Origin: Ypsolopha sequella
Lineage: Eukaryota > Arthropoda > Insecta > Lepidoptera > Ypsolophidae
Reading direction: 5' to 3'
Length of the DNA stretch: 64,000 nucleotides
NCBI GenBank assembly: GCA_934047225.1
Contig: OW203984.1
Location: forward strand, 5,279,201-5,343,200
The notes beneath the pieces were generated by a model. That model saw only the letters and a program-made list of their open reading frames with translations, ran no database searches and had not been told where the DNA came from. This document shows, piece after piece, positions 12,961 through 23,443 of the stretch (positions within the stretch are counted from its first letter, which is position 1; each line of letters starts with the position of its first letter). The position numbers and the translations under genes are program-made.

Positions 12961-13252
12961 ACGTCAGTCGTTTAGAGCAAAGTGCTCTTTGTTTTTCTTC
13001 TTTAGAAGTTAAAAATTGAAAAACCTTTTGGTATGTGGCAATTGACGCCAATAGTTTACTATTAGTGAGATTTAAAAAGCATGAGGTTGAAATTTAATAT
13101 ACATTTAGTCATGATCCTGTCAAAACGTATTTTAAGTTGGTTTTGAAAAGATCATGACTTGTGTATACAATTTCAAAAATGCTTTTCTTATTCAAAATGC
13201 TTTTTTTGTCTAAACAAGAAAAACAAAGTAAAGTGCGCTAAGCGACTGACGT
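12961..13252. mobile_element. TTAA-type MITE T4, copy 1 (292 bp)
   Basis: Flanked by TTAA at 12957-12960 and 13253-13256. The terminal inverted repeats begin ACGTCAGTCG and continue through a GCAAAGTGC-like block (CTTTGT...TCTTCTTTAGA on the left, complement on the right). A second copy is at 15836-16108. The TTAA duplication implies piggyBac-type target choice. Confidence 0.8.
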
Positions 13253-13256
13253 TTAA

Positions 13257-13697
13257 TCTTAATAAAAAAAAAGATGGAATTCAAATCAAAAGACACAAAT
13301 ATATTTCTCTGAATAATATTCTCGAATATAACTGTAGTATAGCAAGTACCTAGCCTCGCCGTAGCGTACCGAGGTGAGCCGTTTGTTTACATCATGAGTT
13401 ATAATAATTCTATATTTACTTTGTGTTGTTTAAAAGCAACAAACTAAAAATAAAATAAAGAAAAAATGTTTAGATTAGTCCGACTTCCAATCAACAGTTG
13501 AAGTATTAAACGAAAATTACTAATACTAATATTACACGAGTCAATAAAACTTGGGAATAGAAATGGCCGCCCACCTGACATATTTACGGATATAGGATTA
13601 CATATATACATACAATATAGGATTTGAACGATCGACAATAAACACAGCTATTGTTTTGTTTTTAGTGCTGTCTGTATTTCCATGTGCAATTATAAAC
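13257..13697. other. Unannotated stretch
   Basis: AT-rich. Two 64-codon frames overlap it on opposite strands, but neither carries a recognisable domain. Confidence 0.4.
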
Positions 13698-13705
13698 GGA
13701 GATAG

Positions 13706-13890
13706 CACAAAATAACCACTTACAGAAGGTTTACTCCGCATTACTAGCGAAAACAGGCGCACGCATACATAGAAATCGGTCGAATGCCAATACTAAATTC
13801 TGCCGAGATCATCAAAAGTACGCGTTTACCATGTGTGCGTCTGTTTTCGTTCCGTCGTCGAGTCAGCCTTCTGGTAGTGTCTATTTTGTG
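13706..13890. mobile_element. MITE family X, copy 1
   Basis: Terminal inverted repeats CACAAAATAACCACTTACAG... and ...CTGGTAGTGTCTATTTTGTG. The flanks are GGAGATAG on the left and GAGATAG on the right (GGAGATAG if the last G is counted), giving a 7-8 bp duplication. The interior has lost part of the right arm compared with the copy at 40134. See the copies at 30621 (interrupted), 39339 (long) and 40134. Confidence 0.8.
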
Positions 13891-13960
13891 GAGATAGTGT
13901 GTGAGAGGTGGCTAAATCGGTCACCATTTCTATGGCTAAGGTCTATTGACTCAAGTTATA

Positions 13961-14140
13961 AATTAACATTATATCATTGCAGTACAGAAACGCAGAAAGA
14001 AAAGTAAATCTGGATGTGAGGAACTCTGAACCAAGATTCGAACCTAGGTCCACTCGCTAGCGAGATACAATGTTAATTTATATCTCCTTGCGATGGATAA
14101 ATCGCCAAGTGTTGAAACATAAAAATTTATTTCTGTCATA
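13961..14140 (-). mobile_element. tRNA-like retroposon, short copy
   Basis: Bounded by a 13-bp direct repeat GACTCAAGTTATA (13948-13960 and 14141-14153). On the minus strand it contains AGGTTCGAATCTTGG, which resembles a tRNA B box, and ends ...CTGCAATGATATAATGTTAA. It matches the longer element at 60121-60517 except that the middle (including the A-box region) is deleted. Long direct repeats fit target-primed reverse transcription. The arrangement is not a textbook SINE because the tRNA-like part is not at the 5' end. Confidence 0.7.
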
Positions 14141-14153
14141 GACTCAAGTTATA

Positions 14154-15149
14154 CCAAAAATTCCTTTACGTATTTATACCTCTAAAGCAACTGATACGTC
14201 CTTAAGCGTGAGACACCGAGATTATACGCGGAAAATAAAACGTAGACACGAGAACCATCAATCTTTCACAAACTACGTGTAGGCGCTGGGACCTAATAAC
14301 AAGAGAATTATTTCTAGAAAATTTCCTTTTTTTGTTACATCTTATCAAAAGTTTTTTTTGTTTCAGGCTTACTAGGCTTTTCTTGTTGAAGCGGAATTTA
14401 TGATTTAGTCTGTCAAGTTTATTTTGGCTCGTAACTAATATAGAATGGATCACGCTATAAGCTGCTCAATGACAAACCTGCAAAAAAGCGTCTACAATGA
14501 CGTCATTATCTTTTATTTATTTATTTAATACGAGCTTCTGCCCGTGGCCTACAGGAAAAAAAACATTTTTTTTTCAAGAACAAACAATGTAAGCGCTCTC
14601 TCAACTGAATATACAAACTCACAATATCCCAAACAAAGCTAGCGAGGCCGAAAAACTCGCATGTTCAGACTTCGGCCCCGCGGGCGCGTTCTCCGTCCTC
14701 GCATGCTCGTTTTTCGGCATCGCTAGTTACCCCCGGCTTCCGCGACGCTACGAAGAACTTTATAAACTAAAGTCACACAATTAATGACTGAACGAATAGA
14801 TTAAAATGTTAGTGTGTAAAGTATTATAGTAGGTATGTACTATGTCCGCAATCCTACCCGCGTTTATTCAACTCTGCCCCGTTTTCGGCTTGGGCGTTAT
14901 TTTACTAACACCCCCTATAGCTTAAAAAGGGTTCTAAAAATCGCTGATTTGTGTTCTATTACTCTTCTTTAGTCACTCCCTTTTCTATTTTTATTACTTT
15001 TCTTCAATGTACAGACACATCGGGTTCTATTCTTTTATTATATTTTATATATGTATATTGATTGATTATAAAACAGATTACATTCATAGCAAATTGATGA
15101 CATCAAGTTTAGTGCTAGAATAGAAGCCAAGGTATGTGTACTCGACAAT
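14154..15149. other. Unannotated stretch with a GC-rich inverted repeat
   Basis: 14639-14662 (CTAGCGAGGCCGAAAAACTC...) and 14701-14726 are complementary arms around a GC-rich loop, unusual for the surrounding AT-rich DNA. The rest (14202-14453, 14760-15149) shows no recognised gene. Confidence 0.55.
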
Positions 15150-15725
15150 GGTACCGATTCGGTGAAGCACATACTGACTTATTTGACAGGACTAAACTTA
15201 ATTTAAGCGTTCTGTCCTTTTCTTTTCGATAAAGAAAGAAAAAGACAGGACTCTTAAAATAAAGGTTAGTTCTGTCAAATAAGTTAAGGCGATATGCGAA
15301 AAAATACGGGTGTTTCTATTCTGTGTATTTCATGAAATACACGGAAAATTTTAATAAATTTCTGGTATATGTATTTTGACTATATAATCTAGGGTTTTGA
15401 AATTGGAAAACATGTTTGGATAAATTTTCCTCGATAGAACTAATTGTTGAAATGAGGTCTTCAAACACACTTTTTCTCCTCGTTTGACGTATAGGAACCA
15501 TATACAGAATTCAAACATATTTTACTAGGTGTGTTTCAACAATATCTAGAGATTTGATATTTGAAATTTTGCGAGCTATTTTAGTTTTTTTAATAAAAAT
15601 ATAAAACCAACTTTTTTCCCTTTTGCCCTGAATCCGCACCTCTCGCACTGCGCGAATGACAGTGACAAAAATAAAATTCGCATAGCCTCTTAAGACGTGT
15701 TATGCCGAATCGATACCATTATCTT
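15150..15725. mobile_element. MITE S, copy 1, split by MITE T1
   Basis: The left arm contains ACCGATTCGGTGAAGCAC and ATTTGACAGGACTAAAC. The right arm contains the complement CTGTCAAATAAGTTAA up to 15287, and then continues after the T1 insertion at 15690 (GTGTTATGCCGAATCGATACC). Joining both sides restores the same order as copy 2 at 62.57-62.71 kb, where CAAATAAGTTAA runs straight into TCGTGCTTTACCGAATCC. S was therefore already in place when T1 inserted. Confidence 0.75.
15288..15689 (-). mobile_element. TTAA-type MITE T1, copy B (402 bp)
   Basis: Complete copy in reverse orientation, flanked by TTAA at 15284-15287 and 15690-15693. The ends are GGCGATATGCGAA and the complement of GAGGCTATGCGAA. 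The interior matches copies A (9.2 kb) and C (30.7 kb) closely. It lies inside MITE S. The TTAA duplication indicates piggyBac-type insertion; no transposase is encoded. Confidence 0.88.
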
Positions 15726-15835
15726 ACAATAAATCTTATTAAGTACGAGCTCTTAGCTAAAACTTTCATTTTAGCCGTTATTATTATTTCTTATATGTTT
15801 TGTTACAAATCCAGAGAATCGCCTCTGAAGATTAA

Positions 15836-16108
15836 ACGTCAGTCGCTTATCGCAAAGTGCATAACTTAACTTTGTATTTCTTGTTTAGAAGTTAAAAATT
15901 GAAAAACATTTTGGCATGTGGAGTTAGATATTTAATGCACAATCATGATCTTGTCCAAAGAAAGTTAAAATAGCATTTTAAGTTGGTTTTGAGAAGGTCA
16001 TGCATGACTGATTGTGTATACAATTTCAAACTTTTGCTTTATTTACCCCACTAATCTAAACAAGAAAAGCAAAGTTAATTTATGCACTTTGCGGTTGGCT
16101 ACTGACAT
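15836..16108. mobile_element. TTAA-type MITE T4, copy 2 (273 bp)
   Basis: TTAA at 15832-15835 and 16109-16112. Ends ACGTCAGTCGCTTA... and ...GGTTGGCTACTGACAT are related to copy 1 at 12961. Both copies share AGAAGTTAAAAATTGAAAAAC near the left end. Confidence 0.8.
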
Positions 16109-16166
16109 TTAACCTTAAAGTAGATGAAATTTTCAACAGTATTTTTCGTACAAAAATCTTGAAAAG

Positions 16167-16472
16167 TAGGGTTGCCAACTTTCGGAGGAACCAACTCGGG
16201 AGATTTGAACAAATCGGTGTTCAATAGAATGAAAGTTGGTAATATTTGTTATTTTTAATTTGCATCCTTCATATTACATTTGATATGAAAAATAAAAAAA
16301 TAAAAAAAATAAAAATAAATCAAAACTTATTTCGTCATTAAATTATTTATTCCGTGCGATTAAGTGACAATTATTTAAGAAAATCCGGAGAATTCTTTGC
16401 ATCCCGGGAGCTTGGGAGGTTGAACAAAATTCCCGGAGTCTCCCGGGCATTCCGGGAGAGTTGGGAACCCTA
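16167..16472. mobile_element. hAT-like MITE (306 bp)
   Basis: Ends TAGGGTTGCCAACT... and ...AGTTGGGAACCCTA are inverted repeats of the TAGGG type known in hAT elements. The 8-bp flanks (TTGAAAAG, GTAACGAG) match at only about half of their positions, so the target duplication is decayed or the assignment is wrong. The interior is AT-rich and non-coding. Confidence 0.55.
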
Positions 16473-17639
16473 GTAACGAGAAATTCTGACTGCACTCATC
16501 CAGAACATGTTGCAACAAGCTAAATAACCATTTGCAATACAATACAAAATACAAATACAAATACAACATTTATACAAAAAACTTTATTTATCATTCAAAG
16601 CGGTTTATCATAGCTGGGTTGGAGAGTCCTTTTAAGTACGTAAATACTTGTATTAGGAGACCCCGCTCTTCCACACAGTTTTAGTTTTTATATAAAGTTA
16701 ACAATGACAAGTAAAGATACAATGCAATTAAATTAAAGTAACTTAACTTATTCTTTTACTTTGTAGTGAGTGTGAGGTTGCGTATGTGTGTGTCGATGTG
16801 TGAGAGAGTAATAAAAGTTTATACTACACCTGCTCGGAAAGTACCTTCTTACTTTTTTGAAAACGATGCAGAAAATACGTCATTACTGTCATACAAATAT
16901 GCGGGCGGAAAAAGTGTATGAAAATTCATTGTTAACGTGCTTGAGCGGGCAGAAAAAGTATATGCAAATCCATTGTTAACGTGCTTTTTTTTTAAATAAC
17001 ATAAAAAATGAGCAAGTGGCCAAGTGGCCAGTATTATTTTGCGAACTCGTACCTAAAACTCAAAAAATGATACTGGCCGTGGCCACTTGCTTTTCCTGTA
17101 CATAATAAAAAATAAGAAGGAAATAAAAAGTGACAATCGCACGCGAGTCAGTCGGTTTCTTTTATTGTATCTTGATTAAAAGTAAAATTATACTATTTCC
17201 TCGCAGGTGTTGTATAAAGCACTATGTATCACTCGGGAGAAAGTGCGATTCCCAGCCCGTGTGTATTGAGGCCCGAGGTGATCTTCCCCTTTCTTCCCTC
17301 GGTGAACAATGTACTCTTGTATACCATTTTCCGTTTCCAAAATCACTAAAATGTCACTGTGTAAAAACAAAACAACAGCAAATTCTTCAAAACTGAGAAA
17401 AAGGCATGACACAGGGTCATCCATAAATAAGGATGAGGCGCGGACAATGGGTCCTTTTATGCTAATTCTATTGGGTCTCCTATATGCTCAGGTTTTGTTG
17501 AACTACGAAAATATGTAAACCAGCAAGAGCATGGTAATTCAGGCCAGACATTTAAAATAAAAAGCTTTGCATGTGTGCTTTCTTGTAATTAAGCTTTGTA
17601 ATACATTACATACTTACGGTATATTTGACTAAGTGTAAT
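16473..17639. other. Unannotated stretch with a small duplication and hairpin
   Basis: 16905-16990 holds two tandem ~46-bp copies of a GCGGGC.GAAAAAGT...TTGTTAACGTGCTT unit. 17008-17092 is a hairpin with arms GCAAGTGGCCAAGTGGCCAG and a complement ending GGCCACTTGC. The overlapping open frames at 17130-17518 on both strands have no recognisable domain and are not supported. Confidence 0.5.
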
Positions 17640-18260
17640 ATTAGGGTTCCGTAGTACCTAAAAGGTGCAAAAGAAAACTTGATGGTGAGACACCGTTGTC
17701 CGTCCGTCCGCCTGTATGTCACAGCATGCATTGAAAAAGTCTGTATGTATTTAAAATTTGTTGTGGGCAAATAAAAAGGAGCAAAAAAATTTTTTTTAGT
17801 TTGTAGTTATTCACAATATATTTCCAAAACAAAAAAGAGAAAAGAAAATATTCTTTAATACAATATGGGTATCAAATTATAGATATTGAAGAGTTGATTG
17901 TAAAAATATATACTTTAACTATATTTACTGGCACTGATTTCGAGAAATCTTTGAAAATCCGCAAAGTGAAATTCAATCTCTGATCACTGAAACTGGTGAA
18001 CCGAAAAATATAAAAAAAAAAATACGATTTCAGGTCATAGCTGGCCAATTACAGGAAAACTTTTAAAAAAAGTTGAACAAATAAGAAATATAAAAAAAGT
18101 AAAATATATAAAATAAAAAAATAATAATAATACAATTTGTGTATCAAATTGTAGGTATTACAGAGTTGATTGTAAAAAAATACAGTTTTGCTATATTTAC
18201 TTGCATCTATTTCGAGAAATCCTCGAAAAACCATAAACAAATTTATATCCCTATATGTCA
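17640..18260 (+). repeat. Interspersed repeat L, copy 2
   Basis: Starts AGGGTTCCGTAGTACCTAAAAGGTGCAAAAG and carries two tandem subunits, each with TCAAATT.TAG.TATT, GTTGATTGTAAAAA and TTTCGAGAAATC. It matches the copy at 53.27 kb. At 17896-17925 the sequence TAAAAATATATACTTT is uninterrupted, which serves as the empty site for the MITE inside the 53.5 kb copy. Confidence 0.65.
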
Positions 18261-18581
18261 TGACAGCCGAAGCAGTGTTTAGATTTTGAACAGAAAAAAG
18301 TACCTATTTAATTTCAGAACTAAAATGTTACATTAATAAAATGAAACAAAATGAATAATCTCTTACTACGAGTTAGATTGACAAGGTTGCCTTTTGTAAT
18401 TAATATTGAATAACGATATTGTAATGGTGGTAGGAAAGTACTAAAAGCAATTATGGCGGAATAAGTAAAAGTTGGCTGCCGTCCCGCAGCCGTCGCTTCG
18501 ACTCGATGGAACTTGTGCCAATTATTGTCGGGGGACCATGCTTTGAGGGGCAGGGGGAGTTTATAAGCAGTGATTGAAAAT

Positions 18582-18905
18582 AACAAAATAATAGTAACCG
18601 ACTTCAATAGTAACAGCAGTCATTCACTAAAAAGTTAATAATAATTATATAAAGAGCGATGGTACCAAAGCAACACTTTTGCCGACTTCTTTCTTCCTGA
18701 AACGTTATGTTATCTAGAATTCGGCGTTCTTATATTGGGTTTTATGTTGCTATATCGTCTACTTCTACTTCTAGATAACATAATGTTTCAGGAAGAAAGA
18801 AGCCGGCAAAAGTGTTGCTTCGGTACCATCGGTCTTTATAGAATTATTATTAACTTTTAGTGAATGACTGCTGTTACTATTGAAGTCGGTTACTATTTTT
18901 TTGTT
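18582..18905. mobile_element. Fold-back element with ~137-bp arms
   Basis: Left arm 18582-18719 and right arm 18769-18905 are near-complete complements around a 49-bp loop. Shared blocks include GTAACCGACTTCAATAGTAA, AGCAACACTTTTGCCGACTT and CTTCCTGAAACGTTATGTTA. Transcription would give a long double-stranded hairpin. No coding capacity and no clear target duplication. The end GAAGTCGGTTA also closes the tandem repeat region at 19.68 kb. Confidence 0.9.
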
Positions 18906-19036
18906 AAAAGTTTATTTTATTTCACATTTTTAGTGTTGCTGGGTTAAATTGTGAGTAGTTCTTGCAAACGTGATGTTAATATGAAACGAAGTTCAAGTGA
19001 GTATAAGTAGCCATGTTTGAGTAGCTTCCTGCTATC

Positions 19037-19500
19037 AGCACCCTAACACAACATGATTACCGCAATCTTGAGTTATGTGCTGTCATTCGTTGAAGAGTTC
19101 TACGGTGATGAAGCCAAGATCGAAGGTCTGGTAGGTACACTGGCAATTTTCAAGCAATGCCCTGCAATGAGCACCCTAACACAAACTGATTGCCAAAGTT
19201 ATGTGCTATCATCCGTTGAGGAGTTCTATGGTGATGAAGCCAGGATCGAAGGTCAGGTGGGTATTCTGATAGTCTCCAAGTAATACACTTGAATCAGCAC
19301 CCTAACGCAGTGATTGCCGCAATCTCGAGTTATGTGCTCTGATCCGTTGAGGAGTTCTATGGTGCATATGGTGATGAAGCCAGGATTGAAGGTCAGGTAG
19401 AAGAATGTCGATTTTCAAGTAATACCTTGTAATCAGCACCCAGGTACAAAGCGATTTCCTCAATTTCGAAAGGTATGCTGTCATTTTCTGTGGAGTTCCA
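19037..19500 (+). repeat. Tandem repeat of ~125-140 bp, four units
   Basis: Units start AGCACCCTAAC at 19037, 19170 and 19295, with a decayed fourth at 19435. Each contains GAGTTCTA.GGTGATGAAGCCA and GGATCGAAGGTCAGGT-like blocks. The 76-codon frame at 19053-19283 is simply the translation of this repeat. It is followed by a segment ending ACGGTCGTATTGAGAACC, then TCCTCC and GAAGTCGGTTA, a boundary I recognise as common in lepidopteran repeats. Confidence 0.75.
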
Positions 19501-19689
19501 CTGCCTATCTCTAAATACCTTCATCAGATCATGACCAAACCTAGAACGGAACCTACCTGGAAGTACATTATTTTAAGCAAAAAAAGAATTATTCAAATCG
19601 GTTTAGAAATGATGGAGTTATGGAGTAACAACGCCAAAAAAAAAATACGGTCGTATTGAGAACCTCCTCCTTTTTGGAAGTCGGTTAAA

Positions 19690-20038
19690 AATGGAAGTCT
19701 GATTAGAGCTGAAAAATGACCCCACGATAAAGTGTGTTGAACACATTTTTTTATGGCGACGGCTCCAATAGTGTTCATTGTGTCTTTGGGTCGTCCAATC
19801 ACGTGTCGCATGTTGCACTGAGTAGACTGTTACCGCTGTCCCGCACCCTGCCCGCCATCGCAGTAGCTCGCCTGCGCATGGTGGTATAGAAGCAGTCAAC
19901 GTGCACTGCGGCGAACATCCCCGACGTGCTGCAGAAGCGGGGCAGCCGCAACAGTGCCCCCATCGCATTATTGTATTGAACGCGAAGAGCGTTGTAAAAA
20001 GTCCCATTTAAAACGTTCCAGCACCATGGCCTCCCCAT
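19690..20038 (-). mobile_element. LINE reverse transcriptase C-terminal fragment
   Basis: The minus frame 20038-19799 encodes ALRVQYNNAMGALLRLPRFC followed by STSGMFAAVHVDCF and an MRRRATAM block. This is the conserved region just C-terminal to the reverse transcriptase core in a widespread arthropod LINE group. The surrounding frames on the same strand break up the continuation. It is GC-rich relative to its flanks. It is truncated at both ends. Confidence 0.65.
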
Positions 20039-21680
20039 TTAAGAGGTTCGCCGCAGGGCGCCAGTGGGCCTTATCTTCGTGCGCTGCCTCCAAGTTACAT
20101 TTAATTGTCCAACTTGAGTGGGCCTAATTGCTGCATCGGACGAGCGGAGCTGATACCGTCACTTGTAATGCTGGTGACGATTTATGCTGCTGCTGAGGGG
20201 AGGAAACTGCTGACTGGATGAAGACGAAGCGTTGGCCTGGGCTTTTTTGTTGCCTTTATTCTTTATTGTACACAGAGAAGATCAATAATACACGAGTAAG
20301 TAAAAGGTATGTACACAGACGAGGTTATCTTTAAAAAGATATGTCTTCCAGGAAAGCTTAGCGGGAAAGAGAATAAATAATAATGAAATAAATAATGTTA
20401 TATACGTGTACTACAAAAGATATAACAAACATTAAACATTATACAAATTGACACATCAAATAAAAAAATATATAAATATACAGGTTTTAGTTTCGGGGAG
20501 GGTTCAAGAAAATAAAATAACTAATTCCACTGAGGCCGACATCAATATTCATTACGAAAAATTGTAAAACGCTTCTAGCAGCTGCTAGCAGAAGTGTCAG
20601 TTGACATAATATTGTGGTTGTAATATTTGAAACTTTTCGGGGGGGGGGGGGGGGGGTTTAACTCTCAAAAACCCCTCCTGGCTACGCCCATGACTATAAG
20701 CCCTTTCAAGACGATGTCACTCATAGATGTAACATAGAGTAAAAGATCGGTTATAGAGTAACGAAAGCGAGACCAAAAACCTAAATTCATGTAAGGTAAT
20801 TTGTCTAATTTAGTTTTGTTTTGTTTGTTTGTTGTTGTTTAGGGAATTGTGTATTAAAAGACCACAATATGAAGATAATAGGTAATATGGAAAGCAATTC
20901 GAAGTAGGAATTCGTGTAATTGTTATAACTTTAAATTTAATCCGTAGGTATTCAGAACAATAATGTGAATAAATGCGATAATTTTTCCCACCATTTCTGT
21001 ACAAAGTTTTTGTGTTAGTTCTAAAACATTGCATTTAAATGGAAAAATATTTCATGTACGTTACATGTGAAATTTACAATTATATGGGTGTCTTTTCTTA
21101 AATGAGTTGCAATTGGCTCTGCACACGTAAAGATAAATTAATCACGTCTAAGAAACACAAAATTACACTTTAAGACCAGAGATTTTACAAATATACATAT
21201 ACCTATAGGTATTAAGGCATAATAAAATCTAAAAACAAATTAACGAAAATTCATGTCCTTTTAAGTTATTTGTTTTACCAAGACTAAAAGCTGCAAAAAG
21301 TAAAAAAATCACTGCCAAAGCTTTGCCAATAATTAGGTTTCGAAGCTTAAAACAAAAGCTCTTTTCTCTAGCAACTAAATGTAGGTGCTAACGCTGAAAT
21401 ACGAGCAAGTACTTAGTTCTAAAGAAAAACAAAAAACAAATGGAACGAAAACGCTTTTAAAGCATACGAGAGCGAGCAGTTGTTTGGGCACCAAGTCTTA
21501 AGGAAAAAGTAAGCAAGAAAAGGATTTACCAACAAGACTTCTCCCAAGAGAACAATTTCTCAAATTTGCTACGTCGGTTTCCTGATTTACCACCGTGATT
21601 TACTTAAACAGATTGTTTCCGATAAAGGATCCTTAAAAACAGCGGTGAGCTGATTAAATAATCAAAAATTTATAAAATGC
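20039..21680. other. Unannotated stretch with a G-run
   Basis: 20255-20300 has a CTTTATTGTACACAGA segment like that at 34.61 kb, probably the reverse of a retroelement 3' end. 20639-20656 is a run of 18 G residues followed by an ACCCCTCCTGGCTACGCCCA block, a recurrent arthropod repeat sequence. Otherwise nothing was recognised. Confidence 0.5.
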
Positions 21681-21684
21681 TTAA

Positions 21685-22038
21685 GAGCGATATCGCAGCC
21701 AGATTGTGAAACACCCGCCTTTTTCTAACTAATCAAAACAAAACACTTAAATTCAAAATTCAATCAATAGTTATTCAACAAAACCTTATTACCTATGTAT
21801 TTTGTATACTGCATTCGCAAAATTTCCATTGGTCTCTGTAAATTAGAATTTCAAATTACTTTCAATTAAAAAATGTTGAAATTCTTATTTACGGAAACCA
21901 ATAGAAACTTTGCGATAGCAACATACACAATGCATAAGGTTTTGTTAAATAACTATTGAGTGAATTTCGAATTTAAGTGTTCTGTTTCGATTAATTAGAA
22001 AAAGACGGGCATTTCACAATCCGGCTATGATACCGCTC
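21685..22038. mobile_element. TTAA-type MITE T2, copy 1 (354 bp)
   Basis: TTAA at 21681-21684 and 22039-22042. Ends GAGCGATATCGCAGCCAGAT... and ...ATCCGGCTATGATACCGCTC are inverted. The arms continue inward for more than 100 bp (CACTTAAATTCAAAATTCA, AGTTATTCAACAAAACCTTA, AATTTCCATTGGT and complements). It is a nearly full-length hairpin. Copy 2 is at 62810-63111. Confidence 0.88.
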
Positions 22039-22042
22039 TTAA

Positions 22043-23052
22043 GATCCTCAACTAAGTAAGTACTTGTTTGTAAGTTAATATTTTTCTGCGGAGTAAAGAA
22101 AAATGCTTATTTATTTCTCAGTTGGGCAAGTGTACTTAAGAAACGATCTCCTACTTATACCAACTTACAAAAACGGCTCCCAAGGTCCGTTCTTGTCAGA
22201 TCTAGCTTAACAACGCCTAAAATAAGCGTTTTGAGCTCATATTTTCCTCACTTGGCCCCTTTTTATCACCTTTTTATAAAAACTTAGACCCAAACGTCTA
22301 ACCTAAGGTTAGGATGAAATATTTGCGAAAAATGCGTGGCCCTTTTTAGAAAATCAGAAGCTCAACTTGATCCTGAATCCTAGGGCTCAAATATGTCAAC
22401 TTGTTAGATATTTTGATACCTTGTATTACAGTAATCGATCTTAGTTTTTCCTGGTATTATGTAGACTGAACGGGATTACAGCGGTCTCGGTGAATTTTTC
22501 GGTCTTTATTGTGAAATATCGGTGTATGTAAATTTAAATTAATAGCAGAGGTTCATTTAATTTTTTTTTTCGGAAGAACAGGAGTTTTGTTACAATTTAA
22601 ACATTATTATTATTATTATTTACATGCATTATTGTACTCTGCTAACAATACAACAATTTAACTAAAGCAAAAAACCCAGGGAAATAAATATAGTCCATTC
22701 AATCTGATAATGTTTGTATGGAGAAGGTTGAATTAAATGTACACTGAGTGATAGTTGGGAATATATTAGTAAACTAACTGAAAAATTAAAATTTAAAAAG
22801 AATCTTCGATTGGGGTGGAGTGTCAAATATATGAAAATACTGTTATTTTGAAATAAGTTTACTAGTGTGTCTTTAATTTGACTTCAAATCTTTCATTTAC
22901 TGGACTAATACAAAATAACAGTAGGTCGTAACAAACCGTAACGAAAAATCTTTTAATTTTTAATTTGAGCTATGAAATTGAATAGAATGTTTTATTTCAT
23001 AAATTTGTTTATATTGCAAGACGCGCTGATATGAACGTTACTTTAATATAAC
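22043..23052. other. Unannotated AT-rich stretch
   Basis: No gene recognised. 22603-22620 is a short ATT run. Confidence 0.5.
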
Positions 23053-23443
23053 TTTCAATGCATGTGCTCGTAAAGGCCCACTTTTTATGCATGAAAACCG
23101 AACAGAAAGTCGATTATTTTGCCCTAGGGCTTTATTATTATTTTTTTTTTAATGTTTGCAATGGTTGGCTAACCTGCAGCCTTTTCTGTGTACCATAGAT
23201 GTTATACTTTTTTTTTCACTGTTTAACGGCTCTGGATACAATCCTTTTCAGCCAATCATAATTGAAAGTTCACAAGATTATATTTGTTTTCATTTCCTCA
23301 CACTATGCATTGAAAAACGTAGTATGATACACGGGCGTAAAAGTAATAAATTATTCGGTTACGTTTAAAACACTCGCTACGCTCGTGTTTTAAATCGTCC
23401 TCGTAATTTATTCCTTTTCGCCCTAGTAGCATAAACTACTATT
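23053..23443 (+). repeat. Interspersed repeat Z, copy 1
   Basis: Starts TTTCAATGCATGTGCTCGTAA and contains GAACAGAAAGTCGATTATTT, GTTGGCTAACCTGCAGCC and TGTTTAACGGCTCTGGATAC. It ends in a nested palindrome, AAAACACTCGCTACGCTCGT followed by GTTTT, enclosed by GGGCG.AA and TTCGCCC. Two more copies are at 55.03 and 56.22 kb. Class unknown; no open frame is conserved across copies. Confidence 0.8.

Noticed and set aside
16159..16480. Clear 8-bp target duplication for the hAT-like element at 16.17 kb
   Set aside because: TTGAAAAG and GTAACGAG match at only about half of their positions; the TIRs are kept as evidence, the duplication is not.
19053..19283. Small protein with VEEFYGDEA repeats
   Set aside because: Translation of the ~130-bp tandem repeat; later units are out of frame.
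20639..20656. G-quadruplex regulatory site
   Set aside because: A single mononucleotide G run next to a common repeat; length is error-prone in assemblies and there is no gene nearby.
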